A stretch of DNA of 64,000 bases from contig NZ_JAMYDU010000005.1 of NCBI RefSeq assembly GCF_024138395.1, forward strand, positions 186,001 to 250,000, read 5' to 3'. Below are positions 46,690-56,252 of the stretch, one piece after another (position 1 is the first letter of the stretch; every line of letters starts with the position of its first letter). The DNA comes from Pseudomonas mandelii (GTDB lineage Bacteria > Pseudomonadota > Gammaproteobacteria > Pseudomonadales > Pseudomonadaceae). Position numbers and translations under genes: made by a program. The notes beneath the pieces are model-generated. The model was not told the DNA's origin and made no database searches. It saw only the letters and a program-made list of their open reading frames with translations.

Positions 46690-48543
46690 TCAATAGTGAT
46701 ACCACTTAACCTCAAGCATCACTTCATTTTCGGGCGACGCCAGGTGGCTGAATTCGCGTTGAGCACTCAGGCGCACGCCCAGATTGCGCGACAGTTCCCA
46801 TTGCTGATTCAGGCTCACGCTGCGGCGCACTTCGCCATTGGTGAAGTAATCACCCTTGGCTTCCAGACTGAAGTTGCCCAGCGGGTTTTTCCACAGCAGG
46901 CCGCTGTTGAAGCCCGCCGCCGGGGCAATGAAGGCCGCGAAGTCGTTGTTATGCTCGACACGCACGGTGCCCAAGGCGAAACCGAGCATGTCCTCACTCA
47001 GTTGCCAGGTCCCGCCGCCACCGCCATTGACATGACTGACCAGGGTTTCGTCGTCATGCTTGCCCGGCACGCGCTCCAGGCCGCCGGTGACTTGCCACGA
47101 CAGCGGCTGCAACAACTCATTGCGAGGCGTCAGCGAACGGATGGTCGCCAGATCCAGTTGCTGCAACTGCCAGTCATTGCCTTCGTATTGGCGCAGCTTC
47201 ATCTGCAGAATTTCGATCTGCGCGCCGAGGGGGAAGCTTTCCATGTTGTCATTGAGATCGTGATAGGCCATGCGCAGGCCATATTCGCCGAAGGCCTTGT
47301 CGCCCCGGGTGCCGATACCGGCCTGCCAGGTGCGGGATTCGTGACCGTCCTCGGGCAAGCCGGGTTGCGGAATCTCCAGCTCAGGCGGCGGGTTTTGATT
47401 GATTGCGCGCAGCAATTCGAAACTGCGTTGAGCCCGTTGCGGGTCACGCTCCTGACCGTTGGCGCGATAACGCTCCAGACGATAAGCCGCATCGATGATC
47501 AACGCCTGACGGTCCCGAGGTAGAGCCTTGAACGCCGGGGCCTGCAATTGCTTCTGATCGGCGCTGACTTTCAGCACCCACGCCTGCTCTTCGGAGGTTA
47601 ATGGCTCGGCACGGCTTAGCAGTTCGCGCTCACGGGACGGGCGATACTCGATCGACTCCACCAGCCCGGCTTCTTTCACCGCTTTGACCGTGTCGGTAGG
47701 GATCGCGGTCAGGGGGAATTGCTCGGTCAACTGCAGGCTCGGCCGCGCCACTTGCAGCAGTTCAAGCAGGCGGTAGGAGCAGTTTTCGTCGAAGAAGAAG
47801 TAGTCGAACTGGATTTGCTTGAGTTCCCAGACGTGTTCGACCATGCGCTCGGTTTCCTGCTGGGTCAGATTCAGGCGGTATTCCCACAGGTCGCGGTTCT
47901 CGAGGCTGCGGTATTCCGAGAGCTTTTCCTGATACGGCACCAGCGCGAACAGCCCCGGATAGCCGCCCATCAAGCCTTTCCAGGCGTACAGAATGCTGTT
48001 GTCTGAACCTTCGATGTAGGCGCCGAAGTTGATCGCGTAACTGAGCAGCGATGTCTTGTCGCTCTGCACATTGGCCTGATCGATGCGCAGCAAGGTGTGG
48101 CCAAACATCGACGATGGGCTGTTCAGGTAGGCTGCCGGGAAAATCATCACCGCGCTGTGGGGCGCAACGTCCTTGAACCATTGCTTGAACTCAGCGCAGT
48201 CCGGTGTCGGCAGAGCGCTCAGCGCAAGTTGCGCCTTGAGCCAGCGGGTGCGAGCCGGGTAAACGCATTGAGCATGCTGCTCGCCGGCGCTGGCCGGTGC
48301 ATACAGTGCCTGCACGGTCGCTGTCAGTTCGCGGTCGGGGTGTTCGTTGCCATCGGGGGCGAGAAAGAATTTCTTGTCGCTGACATAGCTGCGCCAGCCA
48401 CCGAGCTTGGCGGTTTCGTAATGCCCCAGGGAAATCCAGAAGGGATCGTTGGCCAGTTGCTGCAAACGTTGATTGTCGATATGTGGCGCGGCAGACAGCG
48501 GGGCGCAGACACAGAGCGCCAGCCAGGCAAGGCGTTTGAGCAT
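46690..48543 (-). CDS. DUF4105 (Lnb-like) protein with probable C-terminal outer-membrane barrel
   Basis: 617 residues from ATG 48543. A signal peptide (RLAWLALCVCAPLSAAPH) is followed by DUF4105, the periplasmic fold also found in lacto-N-biosidase N-termini. The His/Cys pair typical of this permuted papain-like fold is present: His149 (SSMFGHTLLRID) and Cys255 (FDENCSYRLLELL). From about 400 to the end alternating polar/apolar strands (WQAGIGTRGDKAFGEYGLRM, FSLEAKGDYFTNGEVRRSV) lead to a terminal aromatic (VMLEVKWYHY), as in outer-membrane barrels. Function is unknown. It is transcribed after the DUF3015 gene. Confidence 0.82.
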   Translation of the reverse strand: MLKRLAWLALCVCAPLSAAPHIDNQRLQQLANDPFWISLGHYETAKLGGWRSYVSDKKFFLAPDGNEHPDRELTATVQALYAPASAGEQHAQCVYPARTRWLKAQLALSALPTPDCAEFKQWFKDVAPHSAVMIFPAAYLNSPSSMFGHTLLRIDQANVQSDKTSLLSYAINFGAYIEGSDNSILYAWKGLMGGYPGLFALVPYQEKLSEYRSLENRDLWEYRLNLTQQETERMVEHVWELKQIQFDYFFFDENCSYRLLELLQVARPSLQLTEQFPLTAIPTDTVKAVKEAGLVESIEYRPSRERELLSRAEPLTSEEQAWVLKVSADQKQLQAPAFKALPRDRQALIIDAAYRLERYRANGQERDPQRAQRSFELLRAINQNPPPELEIPQPGLPEDGHESRTWQAGIGTRGDKAFGEYGLRMAYHDLNDNMESFPLGAQIEILQMKLRQYEGNDWQLQQLDLATIRSLTPRNELLQPLSWQVTGGLERVPGKHDDETLVSHVNGGGGGTWQLSEDMLGFALGTVRVEHNNDFAAFIAPAAGFNSGLLWKNPLGNFSLEAKGDYFTNGEVRRSVSLNQQWELSRNLGVRLSAQREFSHLASPENEVMLEVKWYHY

Positions 48544-48603
48544 AGTGAGCAACTTAAGCCGAAAGAAACAAAGACCCAAAGGGGCAGGCCAAAAGGGCCA
48601 GGT

Positions 48604-48638
48604 TCAAAAAATAAAACCCGCTCCCAAAGAGAGCGGGC
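48604..48638 (-). terminator. Terminator for the DUF3015 gene
   Basis: On the minus strand CCCGCTC-TCTTTGG-GAGCGGG is followed by a T-rich tract (TTTTATTTTTT), 10 bp after the DUF3015 stop. It lies between DUF3015 and DUF4105 genes and suggests separate transcription. Confidence 0.88.
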
Positions 48639-48647
48639 CGGTCGAGC

Positions 48648-49136
48648 TTAAGCTTGAGTGGCGTACTTGGCCAGACGCGGGTCGCTTTTCAGCACGGCCA
48701 GGGTGTTGGTATGCACGTCATCAGCGGTCACGTCAGCTTTGCTGAAGATCTGCTGGAAGTGCTGATGAGTCACAGCGGCGAAGTGCGCACGGTCTTCCGG
48801 CGCCACGCCCAGTACCACGGCGTAAGTGGTCAGCGCTTCGCCCTGACCTTTAGCCATGTCTTCGGACAGCTCGTTCATCATGCCATTCATGGTAATCCAG
48901 GATTTGCCGCCATAGGTCAGCGACGCATTGGTCGAGCAACCGTTGGTGCCGGAGGTCATACCGAACGTTGCGTTACCGGAAGTGCCGTTGGTGGTGGATG
49001 CCAGGAAGTGTGCCGGGGTGCCACGCTGACCTTCGAACAGCATGTTGCCCCAACCACAGTCCGGACCGCCTGGCGCCTGAGCCATGGCGTTGATGGATAC
49101 AGCGGTGAAGAGAGTACCGAGAAGAATCCGTTTCAT
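48648..49136 (-). CDS. DUF3015 family exported protein
   Basis: 162 residues. Signal peptide MKRILLGTLFTAVSINAMAQ. The mature chain has CGWGNMLFEGQRGTPAHFLA and TFGMTSGTNGCSTNASLTYG, both characteristic of the DUF3015 family, and a helical C-terminus. Cysteines at 27 and 66 could form a disulfide. The family is common beside DUF4105 genes in Pseudomonas. Its role is unknown. Confidence 0.88.
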   Translation of the reverse strand: MKRILLGTLFTAVSINAMAQAPGGPDCGWGNMLFEGQRGTPAHFLASTTNGTSGNATFGMTSGTNGCSTNASLTYGGKSWITMNGMMNELSEDMAKGQGEALTTYAVVLGVAPEDRAHFAAVTHQHFQQIFSKADVTADDVHTNTLAVLKSDPRLAKYATQA

Positions 49137-49412
49137 AGCTATGTTCTCTTTGTGTGCATACCAATGGACAGGGTGCTGGCCCCTAATGGTGCCAGTGGGC
49201 CGGTTATTCGTTCCAGCCGCGCAGTTTGGAGTTTAGGCATGTTCCGGGGGTTCCGTTACTTTTTGCGAAACATTCGTTGAAAACCCTGATTTTGAGCCGC
49301 TCGGCCCAAGGCGCAGGATTTGTCTGAGCTTTGGCTTGAGGCGCGCCTTGCCAGTGAGGTACGGGCAGCGCCAGAATGCCGCTATCTGCCCCGCCTGATG
49401 TAAGGAAGCCCG

Positions 49413-51851
49413 ATGCCTGATCCTGTTGCTGCCAGCTTGCGTCTAGCGCCCGAAGCGCTGACCCGTCCGTTTTCCGCTGAACAGTTCAGCTTCTCTACCA
49501 CCAATGATCTGGAGCCCTTCCGCGGTGTGCTTGGCCAGGAACGCGCGGTCGAAGCCTTGCAGTTCGGTGTGGCCATGCCACGCCCCGGTTATAACGTATT
49601 CGTCATGGGCGAGCCCGGCACCGGCCGATTTTCGTTCGTCAAGCGCTACCTCAAGGCCGAAGGCAAACGCCTGCAGACCCCGGCGGACTGGGTCTACGTC
49701 AATAATTTCGATGAACCGCGCGAGCCTCGTGCATTGGAATTGCCGTCGGGCACCGCCGGTGCCTTCATCGGCGACATCAACGGTTTGATCGACAACCTGC
49801 TGGCGACTTTTCCGGCGGTGTTCGAGCACCCGTCCTATCAGCAGAAGAAAAGCGCCATCGACCGCGCTTTCAACCAGCGTTATGACCGTGCACTGGATGT
49901 GATCGAGCGTCTGGCGCTGGACAAAGAGGTCGCGCTTTACCGCGACAGCAGCAACATCGCCTTCACCCCGATGAGCGAAGGGAAGGCGCTGGATGAGGCG
50001 GAATTCGCCCAGTTGCCGGAAGCCGAGCGCGAACGCTTTCATGACGACATTTCCGGGCTGGAAGAGCGGCTGAACGAAGAACTCGCCAGCCTGCCGCAAT
50101 GGAAGCGCGAATCGAACAATCAACTGCGGCAGCTCAACGAAGAAACCATCACCCTGGCCTTGCAGCCATTGCTCGCGCCGCTGTCGGAAAAGTACGCGGA
50201 AAACGCAGGTGTTTGCGGTTACCTGCAAGCGATGCAGGTTTACCTGCTCAAGACGGTGGTCGAGCAACTGGTGGACGACAGCAAGACCGACGCCATCGCC
50301 CGCAAAATGCTCGAAGAGCAATACGCCCCGAGCCTGGTGGTCGGTCATCCTCTCAATGGCGGCGCGCCCGTGGTGTTCGAGCCGCACCCGACTTACGACA
50401 ACCTGTTTGGCCGCATCGAATACAGCACCGATCAGGGGGCGCTCTACACCACCTATCGGCAGCTGCGACCGGGTGCGCTGCACCGGGCCAACGGCGGTTT
50501 TCTGATCCTCGAAGCGGAAAAAATGCTCAGCGAGCCGTTCGTGTGGGATGCGCTGAAGCGCGCCCTGCAATCGCGCAAGCTGAAAATGGAATCGCCTCTG
50601 GGTGAGTTGGGCCGTCTGGCCACCGTGACACTGACACCGCAACACATTCCGTTGCAGGTCAAAGTCGTCATCATCGGCGCCCGGCAGCTGTATTACACGC
50701 TGCAAGACCTCGATCCGGACTTCCAGGAGATGTTCCGTGTCCTGGTGGATTTCGACGAAGACATCCCGATGGTCGACGAGAGCCTTGAGCAGTTCGCCCA
50801 GTTGCTCAAAACCCGTACCTCGGAAGAAGGCATGGCGCCGCTGACCGCCGATGCGGTGGCGCGTCTGGCGACTTACAGCGCGCGTCTGGCCGAACACCAG
50901 GGGCGTTTGTCGGCGCGGATCGGCGATTTGTTCCAGCTGGTCAGCGAGGCGGATTTCATTCGCGACCTGGCGGGCGACGACATGACCGATGCCGGGCACA
51001 TCGAGCGTGCGCTCAAGGCCAAGGCCACCCGTACCGGGCGCGTTTCGGCGCGGATTCTCGATGACATGCTGGCGGGGATCATTCTGATCGACACCGATGG
51101 CGCGGCTGTCGGCAAGTGCAACGGGCTGACGGTGCTGGAAGTCGGTGATTCGGCCTTCGGGGTGCCGGCGCGGATTTCCGCCACGGTTTATCCGGGCGGC
51201 AGCGGCATCGTCGACATTGAGCGCGAGGTCAACCTCGGCCAGCCGATCCACTCCAAAGGCGTGATGATCCTCACCGGGTATCTGGGCAGCCGTTATGCCC
51301 AGGAATTCCCGCTGGCGATTTCCGCGAGCATCGCCCTGGAGCAGTCCTACGGTTATGTCGACGGCGACAGCGCGTCTCTTGGCGAAGCGTGCACGCTGAT
51401 CTCGGCCTTGTCGAAAACCCCGCTCAAGCAGTGCTTTGCGATTACCGGCTCGATCAACCAGTTCGGTGAAGTGCAGGCGGTGGGTGGGGTCAACGAGAAG
51501 ATCGAAGGTTTCTTCCGACTCTGCGAGGCTCGTGGTCTGACCGGTGAGCAAGGGGCGATTATTCCTCAGGCCAACGTCGCCACGCTGATGCTCGACGAGA
51601 AGGTGCTGGCGGCGGTGCGCGCGGGGCAGTTCCATGTCTACGCGGTGCGTCAGGCTGACGAGGCCCTGAGCCTGTTGGTCGGCGAGCCGGCCGGTGCGCC
51701 GGATGAGAATGGCGCATTCCCGGAAGGCAGCATCAACGCGCGGGTGGTGGAACGCTTGCGGGTGATTGCGGAAATGATCAGCGAGGAAGACCTCAAGGAA
51801 GCCGAAAAAGAGTTGGCGCAGGCAGCCTTGCTGGAAGCCAAACCGGCCTGA
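49413..51851 (+). CDS. asrA: Lon-like ATP-dependent protease, AsrA type
   Basis: 812 residues. An N-terminal AAA_32 region contains FVMGEPGTGRFSFVKRY, a Walker A in which the usual lysine is arginine. A long helical insertion (roughly 150-280) follows, then HRANGGFLILEAEKML with the Walker B region. The C-terminal Lon proteolytic domain has the catalytic Ser653 in DGDSASLGEA and Lys696 in GGVNEKIEGF. In P. aeruginosa, AsrA (PA0779) induces the heat-shock response to aminoglycosides; the symbol is assigned by similarity from memory. It is cytoplasmic. Confidence 0.88.
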   Translation: MPDPVAASLRLAPEALTRPFSAEQFSFSTTNDLEPFRGVLGQERAVEALQFGVAMPRPGYNVFVMGEPGTGRFSFVKRYLKAEGKRLQTPADWVYVNNFDEPREPRALELPSGTAGAFIGDINGLIDNLLATFPAVFEHPSYQQKKSAIDRAFNQRYDRALDVIERLALDKEVALYRDSSNIAFTPMSEGKALDEAEFAQLPEAERERFHDDISGLEERLNEELASLPQWKRESNNQLRQLNEETITLALQPLLAPLSEKYAENAGVCGYLQAMQVYLLKTVVEQLVDDSKTDAIARKMLEEQYAPSLVVGHPLNGGAPVVFEPHPTYDNLFGRIEYSTDQGALYTTYRQLRPGALHRANGGFLILEAEKMLSEPFVWDALKRALQSRKLKMESPLGELGRLATVTLTPQHIPLQVKVVIIGARQLYYTLQDLDPDFQEMFRVLVDFDEDIPMVDESLEQFAQLLKTRTSEEGMAPLTADAVARLATYSARLAEHQGRLSARIGDLFQLVSEADFIRDLAGDDMTDAGHIERALKAKATRTGRVSARILDDMLAGIILIDTDGAAVGKCNGLTVLEVGDSAFGVPARISATVYPGGSGIVDIEREVNLGQPIHSKGVMILTGYLGSRYAQEFPLAISASIALEQSYGYVDGDSASLGEACTLISALSKTPLKQCFAITGSINQFGEVQAVGGVNEKIEGFFRLCEARGLTGEQGAIIPQANVATLMLDEKVLAAVRAGQFHVYAVRQADEALSLLVGEPAGAPDENGAFPEGSINARVVERLRVIAEMISEEDLKEAEKELAQAALLEAKPA

Positions 51852-51861
51852 CGTAACCCCC

Positions 51862-51954
51862 CTGTGGGAGCGGGCTTGCTCGCGAAGACTGACTGACATT
51901 CAACATTAATGTCGACTGTTATGCCGCCTTCGCGAGCAAGCCCGCTCCCACAGG
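51862..51954. repeat. REPIN, GTGGGAGCGGGC type
   Basis: Inverted arms 51862-51887 and 51928-51954 carry CTGTGGGAGCGGGCTTGCTC. The other part of 51852-52156 holds nothing I can identify. Confidence 0.88.
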
Positions 51955-52156
51955 GTTTTGTGTTCAATGCAAAATAAAAAGCGCCGTCAAAATGGCGTCA
52001 ATATTCACTCGGCGACCACTCGGCACCTTCTGGTTTCGGTTCGCGTACGAGCCAGACTTTTCTTCTATTATCTGCTCAAGGATATCGACAGTAATCACTG
52101 GATCGAGACAGCCTTCCCGTGGAGGCTGAAGACCGGATCTACCGAGGGTCGCCGCC

Positions 52157-52498
52157 ATGTCGCGCAACCTCTGCCTCACCCGTCAATGCCTGGGCCTTGT
52201 GACTCGTATCGAATGTGCTATCCGCCCGCTGGCGGGAGATACGGGCATGTGGACCTTGCTCTTCGCCGCCGGAATGGCCGGCGAGCAACCTTCCGCCATC
52301 AAAGCTCAAGGCCCGTTCCGTGGGCCGGTCGTGGCTGAATCGATCCTCGACACCATCGTTGAAAGTCTGACCTTGCATGGCTACGAGCTGGCCGACGACC
52401 CGCAAATCTGGTGCCTGCATCTGCAAGCCCAGTTGCGAGAGATCAATGGTGGTCGTTACCGCAACCTTAGCGGTCCCGAGTTTCGGCCCGAGCACTGA
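52157..52498 (+). CDS. Hypothetical protein, Pseudomonas-specific
   Basis: 113 residues. I do not recognise a family. The chain is soluble with no signal peptide. The N-terminal part has a cysteine-rich stretch (NLCLTRQCLGLVTRIEC) and a hydrophobic patch (GMWTLLFAAGMAG). The C-terminal half ends in a helical LQAQLREINGGRYRN segment. It converges on the lipoprotein gene with only 5 bp between the stops. Codon use is normal for the window, which supports a real gene. Confidence 0.65.
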   Translation: MSRNLCLTRQCLGLVTRIECAIRPLAGDTGMWTLLFAAGMAGEQPSAIKAQGPFRGPVVAESILDTIVESLTLHGYELADDPQIWCLHLQAQLREINGGRYRNLSGPEFRPEH

Positions 52499-52503
52499 AC
52501 AGA

Positions 52504-54333
52504 CTATTGATCAAGGCTGCCTGGCTCGGCCTTGTCGAGTTTGACCTCAAACCCGTATTGCACGGTGGTGAGGTTGGTTCGCTGATAAGTTTCCAGACGT
52601 GTGGGCTGGCCATAGAAGTAATGCACTGCAAATAACGCCGGGCCTTGCGCGCTCGCGTCGTGACTGACCGAAAGAATCTCTTTCAAGTAATTGCCGCTGT
52701 CGTCCTTGGCGAAAAAGCGCCAGTCCTGGGCGGGAAACAGCTTCAGATCAACCACCAACGCATTCCCTTTGAACTCCAGGCCTTTGGGCAACTGGCGGGC
52801 GTCGTATATTTGCTTGTCGATAGTCGCCAGGAAGTGCGGCATGGAGCCCACAGCGTAGGCCGGAATTTGGGGAAACAGGTTCAGATCATAGGTGATTTCA
52901 CCGCGTATCGGATCGACCTGATACGCCTCCGGCGGCAGCTCGATCGGCCCATCGCGCTGGCCATTTCGGTCTTGGGTAAAGAACGTCACCGGGCTTTCGC
53001 CGGGATTGAAGGAGGTGCCAAGCAATTCGTCATTGAAGCTTCTGGGGTGATTGAATTCGATGCGCGCGGCACTCGGGTCATCCACCGACTGACTGATGCT
53101 GATGCTCTTTTTCAGTTGTTCTTCGGTCAACGTTGCGCCCTTGAGCCAAATCGCAGCCTGGTCGTCATACACCACCACTGGCAAGGTCAGTGGCTGGATG
53201 GTTTTTTCCGTGGTGTGCGGGTCGAAGCGGCGTATTGGCAGGTCCAGTTCCTTGCGGGTCACCGTGACCGCCGAGAAGTCCAGCAGGCTGGCCTCGACCG
53301 TGTCGATCGGGCCATTGAAGTAGACCTTGGTGTAATGCCGGGTTTGTTGCTTTTCAAACGCACGCTGCTCGTTATCGAGCTGTTTTTCGAACGCTTCGCT
53401 CCAGGCCTTCTGCTGTTGCATTTTTGTCAGTTGTTTCTGATAAAACGCAATTTGCGCGGCGGTTTCGTTGATCGCACCTGAGCGAGAAAGGAATTGCCCG
53501 GTGGCGTCCCTGGCCTGAACGATCAGTGGGGCGAGCGATGTGTCACGTATCTCGGGGGCCAGCGGCGCGCTGTTACTGAATTCGATTTCGGCGTAGTTAT
53601 TGCCCAGTTTCAATAAAGTGACACTGAGATTGTCGTTGGTGCGAGTCTGGCCGACGTCCTTTTTCGTCAGGTTGAAGCTGTAGAGCCGGCGCGGTGCGAT
53701 GACCTCCACCTTGCCTTGCAGGTTCACCGGTTGTGGTTGGCTCTTCTTGTCCACATCCAGGCCTTCGATGAAGGGGTAGGTCACCGTCAAATCATCGGGG
53801 TTGCTCAGGTTGGAGCTCGACGGGCTCAGCTGAATGCCGGGTTCGGTTTCCGACCATTCCGGCTGGAACGCGATGACGCGCTTGTTGCTCAGGGTCACCG
53901 ATTGCCATTCCAGGCCATGAGGAAAAAGGAACGCGCCCGGAATGTTGAAGTTGAAGGGGAATACCGGTTGCAAGTCGGTCAGGTAATCCGAGCTGGATTC
54001 CTTGTGCAGCACGAACAGACCATTGATGTAGGTGTCGACCAGCGCCTGGAGCGTGGGGTAGTGCTTGAGCACGGCGAGGGCGTCCTCGCCGTATTCGGTG
54101 ACCACTGGTTTGGTGTCGAGCTTGAGTTGCGCACGCTCGAGTAACAACAGCGAACCACCGAGCTCGGCCACGGCATTCTTGAGCTTGGGGTCCTCGATCA
54201 TTTCCAGGGATTGTTCGAACTGTGCGATCTTTTCTTCGAGGCTGACCTGACGTTTCTCATCGCTGGGTGAGCAGCCTCCGAGCAGTAACGTGAGGCAAAG
54301 TCCGGCACTCGTTAACGGCAATCGCACATCCAT
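52504..54333 (-). CDS. Large orphan lipoprotein
   Basis: 609 residues from ATG 54333. Residues 1-21 form a lipoprotein signal with lipobox LLGGC (Cys21). A short helical segment (EEKIAQFEQSLEMIEDPKLK) is followed by several hundred residues that look beta-rich, with repeated ligand-like stretches around 200-340 and 450-600. A second coiled segment occurs near 310 (AFYQKQLTKMQQQKAWSEAF). No family is recognised. The residue after Cys21 is Ser, not Asp, so Lol sorting to the outer membrane would be expected. No partner gene is visible. Confidence 0.75.
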   Translation of the reverse strand: MDVRLPLTSAGLCLTLLLGGCSPSDEKRQVSLEEKIAQFEQSLEMIEDPKLKNAVAELGGSLLLLERAQLKLDTKPVVTEYGEDALAVLKHYPTLQALVDTYINGLFVLHKESSSDYLTDLQPVFPFNFNIPGAFLFPHGLEWQSVTLSNKRVIAFQPEWSETEPGIQLSPSSSNLSNPDDLTVTYPFIEGLDVDKKSQPQPVNLQGKVEVIAPRRLYSFNLTKKDVGQTRTNDNLSVTLLKLGNNYAEIEFSNSAPLAPEIRDTSLAPLIVQARDATGQFLSRSGAINETAAQIAFYQKQLTKMQQQKAWSEAFEKQLDNEQRAFEKQQTRHYTKVYFNGPIDTVEASLLDFSAVTVTRKELDLPIRRFDPHTTEKTIQPLTLPVVVYDDQAAIWLKGATLTEEQLKKSISISQSVDDPSAARIEFNHPRSFNDELLGTSFNPGESPVTFFTQDRNGQRDGPIELPPEAYQVDPIRGEITYDLNLFPQIPAYAVGSMPHFLATIDKQIYDARQLPKGLEFKGNALVVDLKLFPAQDWRFFAKDDSGNYLKEILSVSHDASAQGPALFAVHYFYGQPTRLETYQRTNLTTVQYGFEVKLDKAEPGSLDQ

Positions 54334-54493
54334 TTCCAGTCTTCCTGTCCGACGTCGCTGACCTGTCAATCATCTGGACACTAGCAGAAAAACTTTGTCA
54401 CACACACGCAGGTTGCGGATTTTCCGGCGGTTTCTGGGTGTAACAGGTGGCTGTTATACTCGCCGCCATTTCCAACCGCTTGTGTGAGATTCA

Positions 54494-54982
54494 ATGGAAC
54501 GCTTTATCGAAAATGCAATGTACGCCTCCCGCTGGTTACTGGCGCCGATCTACTTCGGTTTGTCCCTGGGTTTGCTGGCGTTGGCACTGAAATTCTTCCA
54601 GGAAGTCTTCCACGTCATCCCTAATGTGTTCTCGATGGCCGAGTCGGATCTGATTCTGGTCCTGCTGTCGCTGATTGACATGGCGCTGGTGGGCGGTTTG
54701 CTGGTGATGGTGATGATCTCTGGTTACGAGAACTTCGTTTCCCAGCTGGATATCGACGACAGCAAGGAAAAGCTCAACTGGTTGGGCACCATGGATTCAT
54801 CTTCGTTGAAGATGAAGGTCGCGGCGTCCATTGTGGCGATTTCGTCCATTCACCTGCTACGGATCTTCATGGACGCCAAGAACGTCGATCCCGAGCATTT
54901 GAAGTGGTACGTGGTCATCCACATGACCTTCGTGGTCTCGGCATTCGCCATGGGCTATCTGGATAAACTGACCAAGCACTGA
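54494..54982 (+). CDS. YqhA family membrane protein
   Basis: 162 residues with three or four membrane segments ([61 protein letters not shown]). Central [21 protein letters not shown] is the TIGR00645/YqhA signature. It is an inner-membrane protein of unknown function. A TATACT -10-like hexamer at 54455-54460 lies upstream. Confidence 0.9.
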   Translation: MERFIENAMYASRWLLAPIYFGLSLGLLALALKFFQEVFHVIPNVFSMAESDLILVLLSLIDMALVGGLLVMVMISGYENFVSQLDIDDSKEKLNWLGTMDSSSLKMKVAASIVAISSIHLLRIFMDAKNVDPEHLKWYVVIHMTFVVSAFAMGYLDKLTKH

Positions 54983-54994
54983 TCTGCATAGCAC

Positions 54995-55088
54995 TTGTAG
55001 GAGCGAGGCTTGCCCGCGAAGAGGTCGTGTCAGTCGACATAAGTGTTGTCTGTTACACCGCCTTCGCGGGCAAGCCTCGCTCCTACAA
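54995..55088. repeat. REPIN, GTAGGAGCGAGG type
   Basis: Inverted arms 54995-55021 and 55061-55088 follow the yqhA-like gene. Confidence 0.88.
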
Positions 55089-55193
55089 GAAGAGGTATGA
55101 AACAGACGGGCGGTGTCGTTTGTGGCTTGTACTTTGGCCCGTCGAGGCATATCCATGTAGGGATCCTGGCTCGCCACTGTGTGAGGTGCGCTC

Positions 55194-55490
55194 ATGAACC
55201 TGCAAGAGTTGAATGCGTATGCCGTCGCCGGAAAGGTCGATGAGCTGAACCTGATCTCGGTGGACGGCGTGAGCTATGTGCTGGAGGCTCGGATGCATGG
55301 CGCGGCCTATCCATTGCGCGATGCCCACGGCGAGATATTGCATCTGCGCTCGGTCGAGCATGCGCGTGACCTGCTTCATGCCTTTCCCAAGCTGTCGTTC
55401 AACGTTGTGCATGCCTCGGTTCATGACGAAATGTGCGGTGCCAGCATCGAGGAAAGCCCGAAAGTACCGATTACCTTCCGTTCTGCGTAA
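55194..55490 (+). CDS. DUF6482 family protein
   Basis: 98 residues. The chain MNLQELNAYAVAGKVDELNLISVDG, followed by a short beta sheet (YVLEARMHGAAYPLRDAHGE, LHLRSVEHARDLL), matches the DUF6482 proteins common in Pseudomonas. It is soluble and cytoplasmic with no known role. GAGGTGCG lies ahead of ATG 55194. Confidence 0.78.
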   Translation: MNLQELNAYAVAGKVDELNLISVDGVSYVLEARMHGAAYPLRDAHGEILHLRSVEHARDLLHAFPKLSFNVVHASVHDEMCGASIEESPKVPITFRSA

Positions 55491-55616
55491 CAGCTGACGC
55501 CGCTCAAACGTGACGGCATCTGTGCTAGTCTGCTCGCCCTTTTGATTCCGGGCGCTCCGGGATACGCTGTGCACGCACGGCAAGTTCCAGGGCCGTCCGC
55601 ACAGCGGAGCAGTGTC

Positions 55617-56234
55617 ATGTCCGAAGTAAATCTGTCCACCGACGAAACCCGCGTCAGCTACGGTATCGGCCGTCAGTTGGGCGACCAGCTGCGTGATAAC
55701 CCGCCACCGGGCGTTAGCCTGGACGCGATCCTGGCTGGCCTGACCGATGCCTTCGCTGGCAAGGAAAGCCGTGTTGGCCAGGAAGAAATGTCCGCCAGCT
55801 TCAAGGTGATCCGCGAAATCATGCAAGCCGAAGCTGCAGCCAAGGCTGAAGCCGCTGCTGGCGAAGGCTTGGCTTTCCTGGCTGAAAACGCCAAGCGCGA
55901 AGGCATCACCACGCTGGCTTCGGGCTTGCAATTCGAAGTGCTGGCTCAAGGTGAAGGCGCCAAGCCGACCCGTGAAGATCAAGTGCGCACTCACTACCAC
56001 GGCACCTTGATCGACGGTACTGTGTTCGACAGCTCCTACGATCGCGGTCAGCCTGCAGAATTCCCGGTAGGCGGCGTCATCGCTGGCTGGACCGAAGCCC
56101 TGCAACTGATGAACGCCGGCAGCAAATGGCGTCTGTACGTGCCGAGCGAACTGGCTTACGGCGCTCAAGGCGTTGGCAGCATTCCGCCGCACAGCGTACT
56201 GGTATTCGACGTCGAACTGCTCGACGTTCTGTAA
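55617..56234 (+). CDS. fklB: FKBP-type peptidyl-prolyl cis-trans isomerase
   Basis: 205 residues from ATG 55617 (the family starts at SEVNLSTDETRVSYGIGRQL). N-terminal dimerisation helices (about 1-90) contain an Ala/Glu-rich EIMQAEAAAKAEAAAG. The FKBP domain (about 100-205) has VRTHYHGTLIDGTVFDSSYD, FPVGGVIAGWTEAL and VPSELAYGAQG. No signal peptide is visible, so a cytoplasmic FklB rather than FkpA is likely. Confidence 0.94.
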   Translation: MSEVNLSTDETRVSYGIGRQLGDQLRDNPPPGVSLDAILAGLTDAFAGKESRVGQEEMSASFKVIREIMQAEAAAKAEAAAGEGLAFLAENAKREGITTLASGLQFEVLAQGEGAKPTREDQVRTHYHGTLIDGTVFDSSYDRGQPAEFPVGGVIAGWTEALQLMNAGSKWRLYVPSELAYGAQGVGSIPPHSVLVFDVELLDVL

Positions 56235-56252
56235 ACCGGTAAGCCTTTGATC

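Noticed and set aside
49443..51899. Open frame of 818 codons antisense to asrA
   Set aside because: The sense strand encodes a complete Lon-like protease with all motifs. High-GC codon use with G/C in third positions commonly opens long antisense frames. The antisense protein has no recognisable domain.
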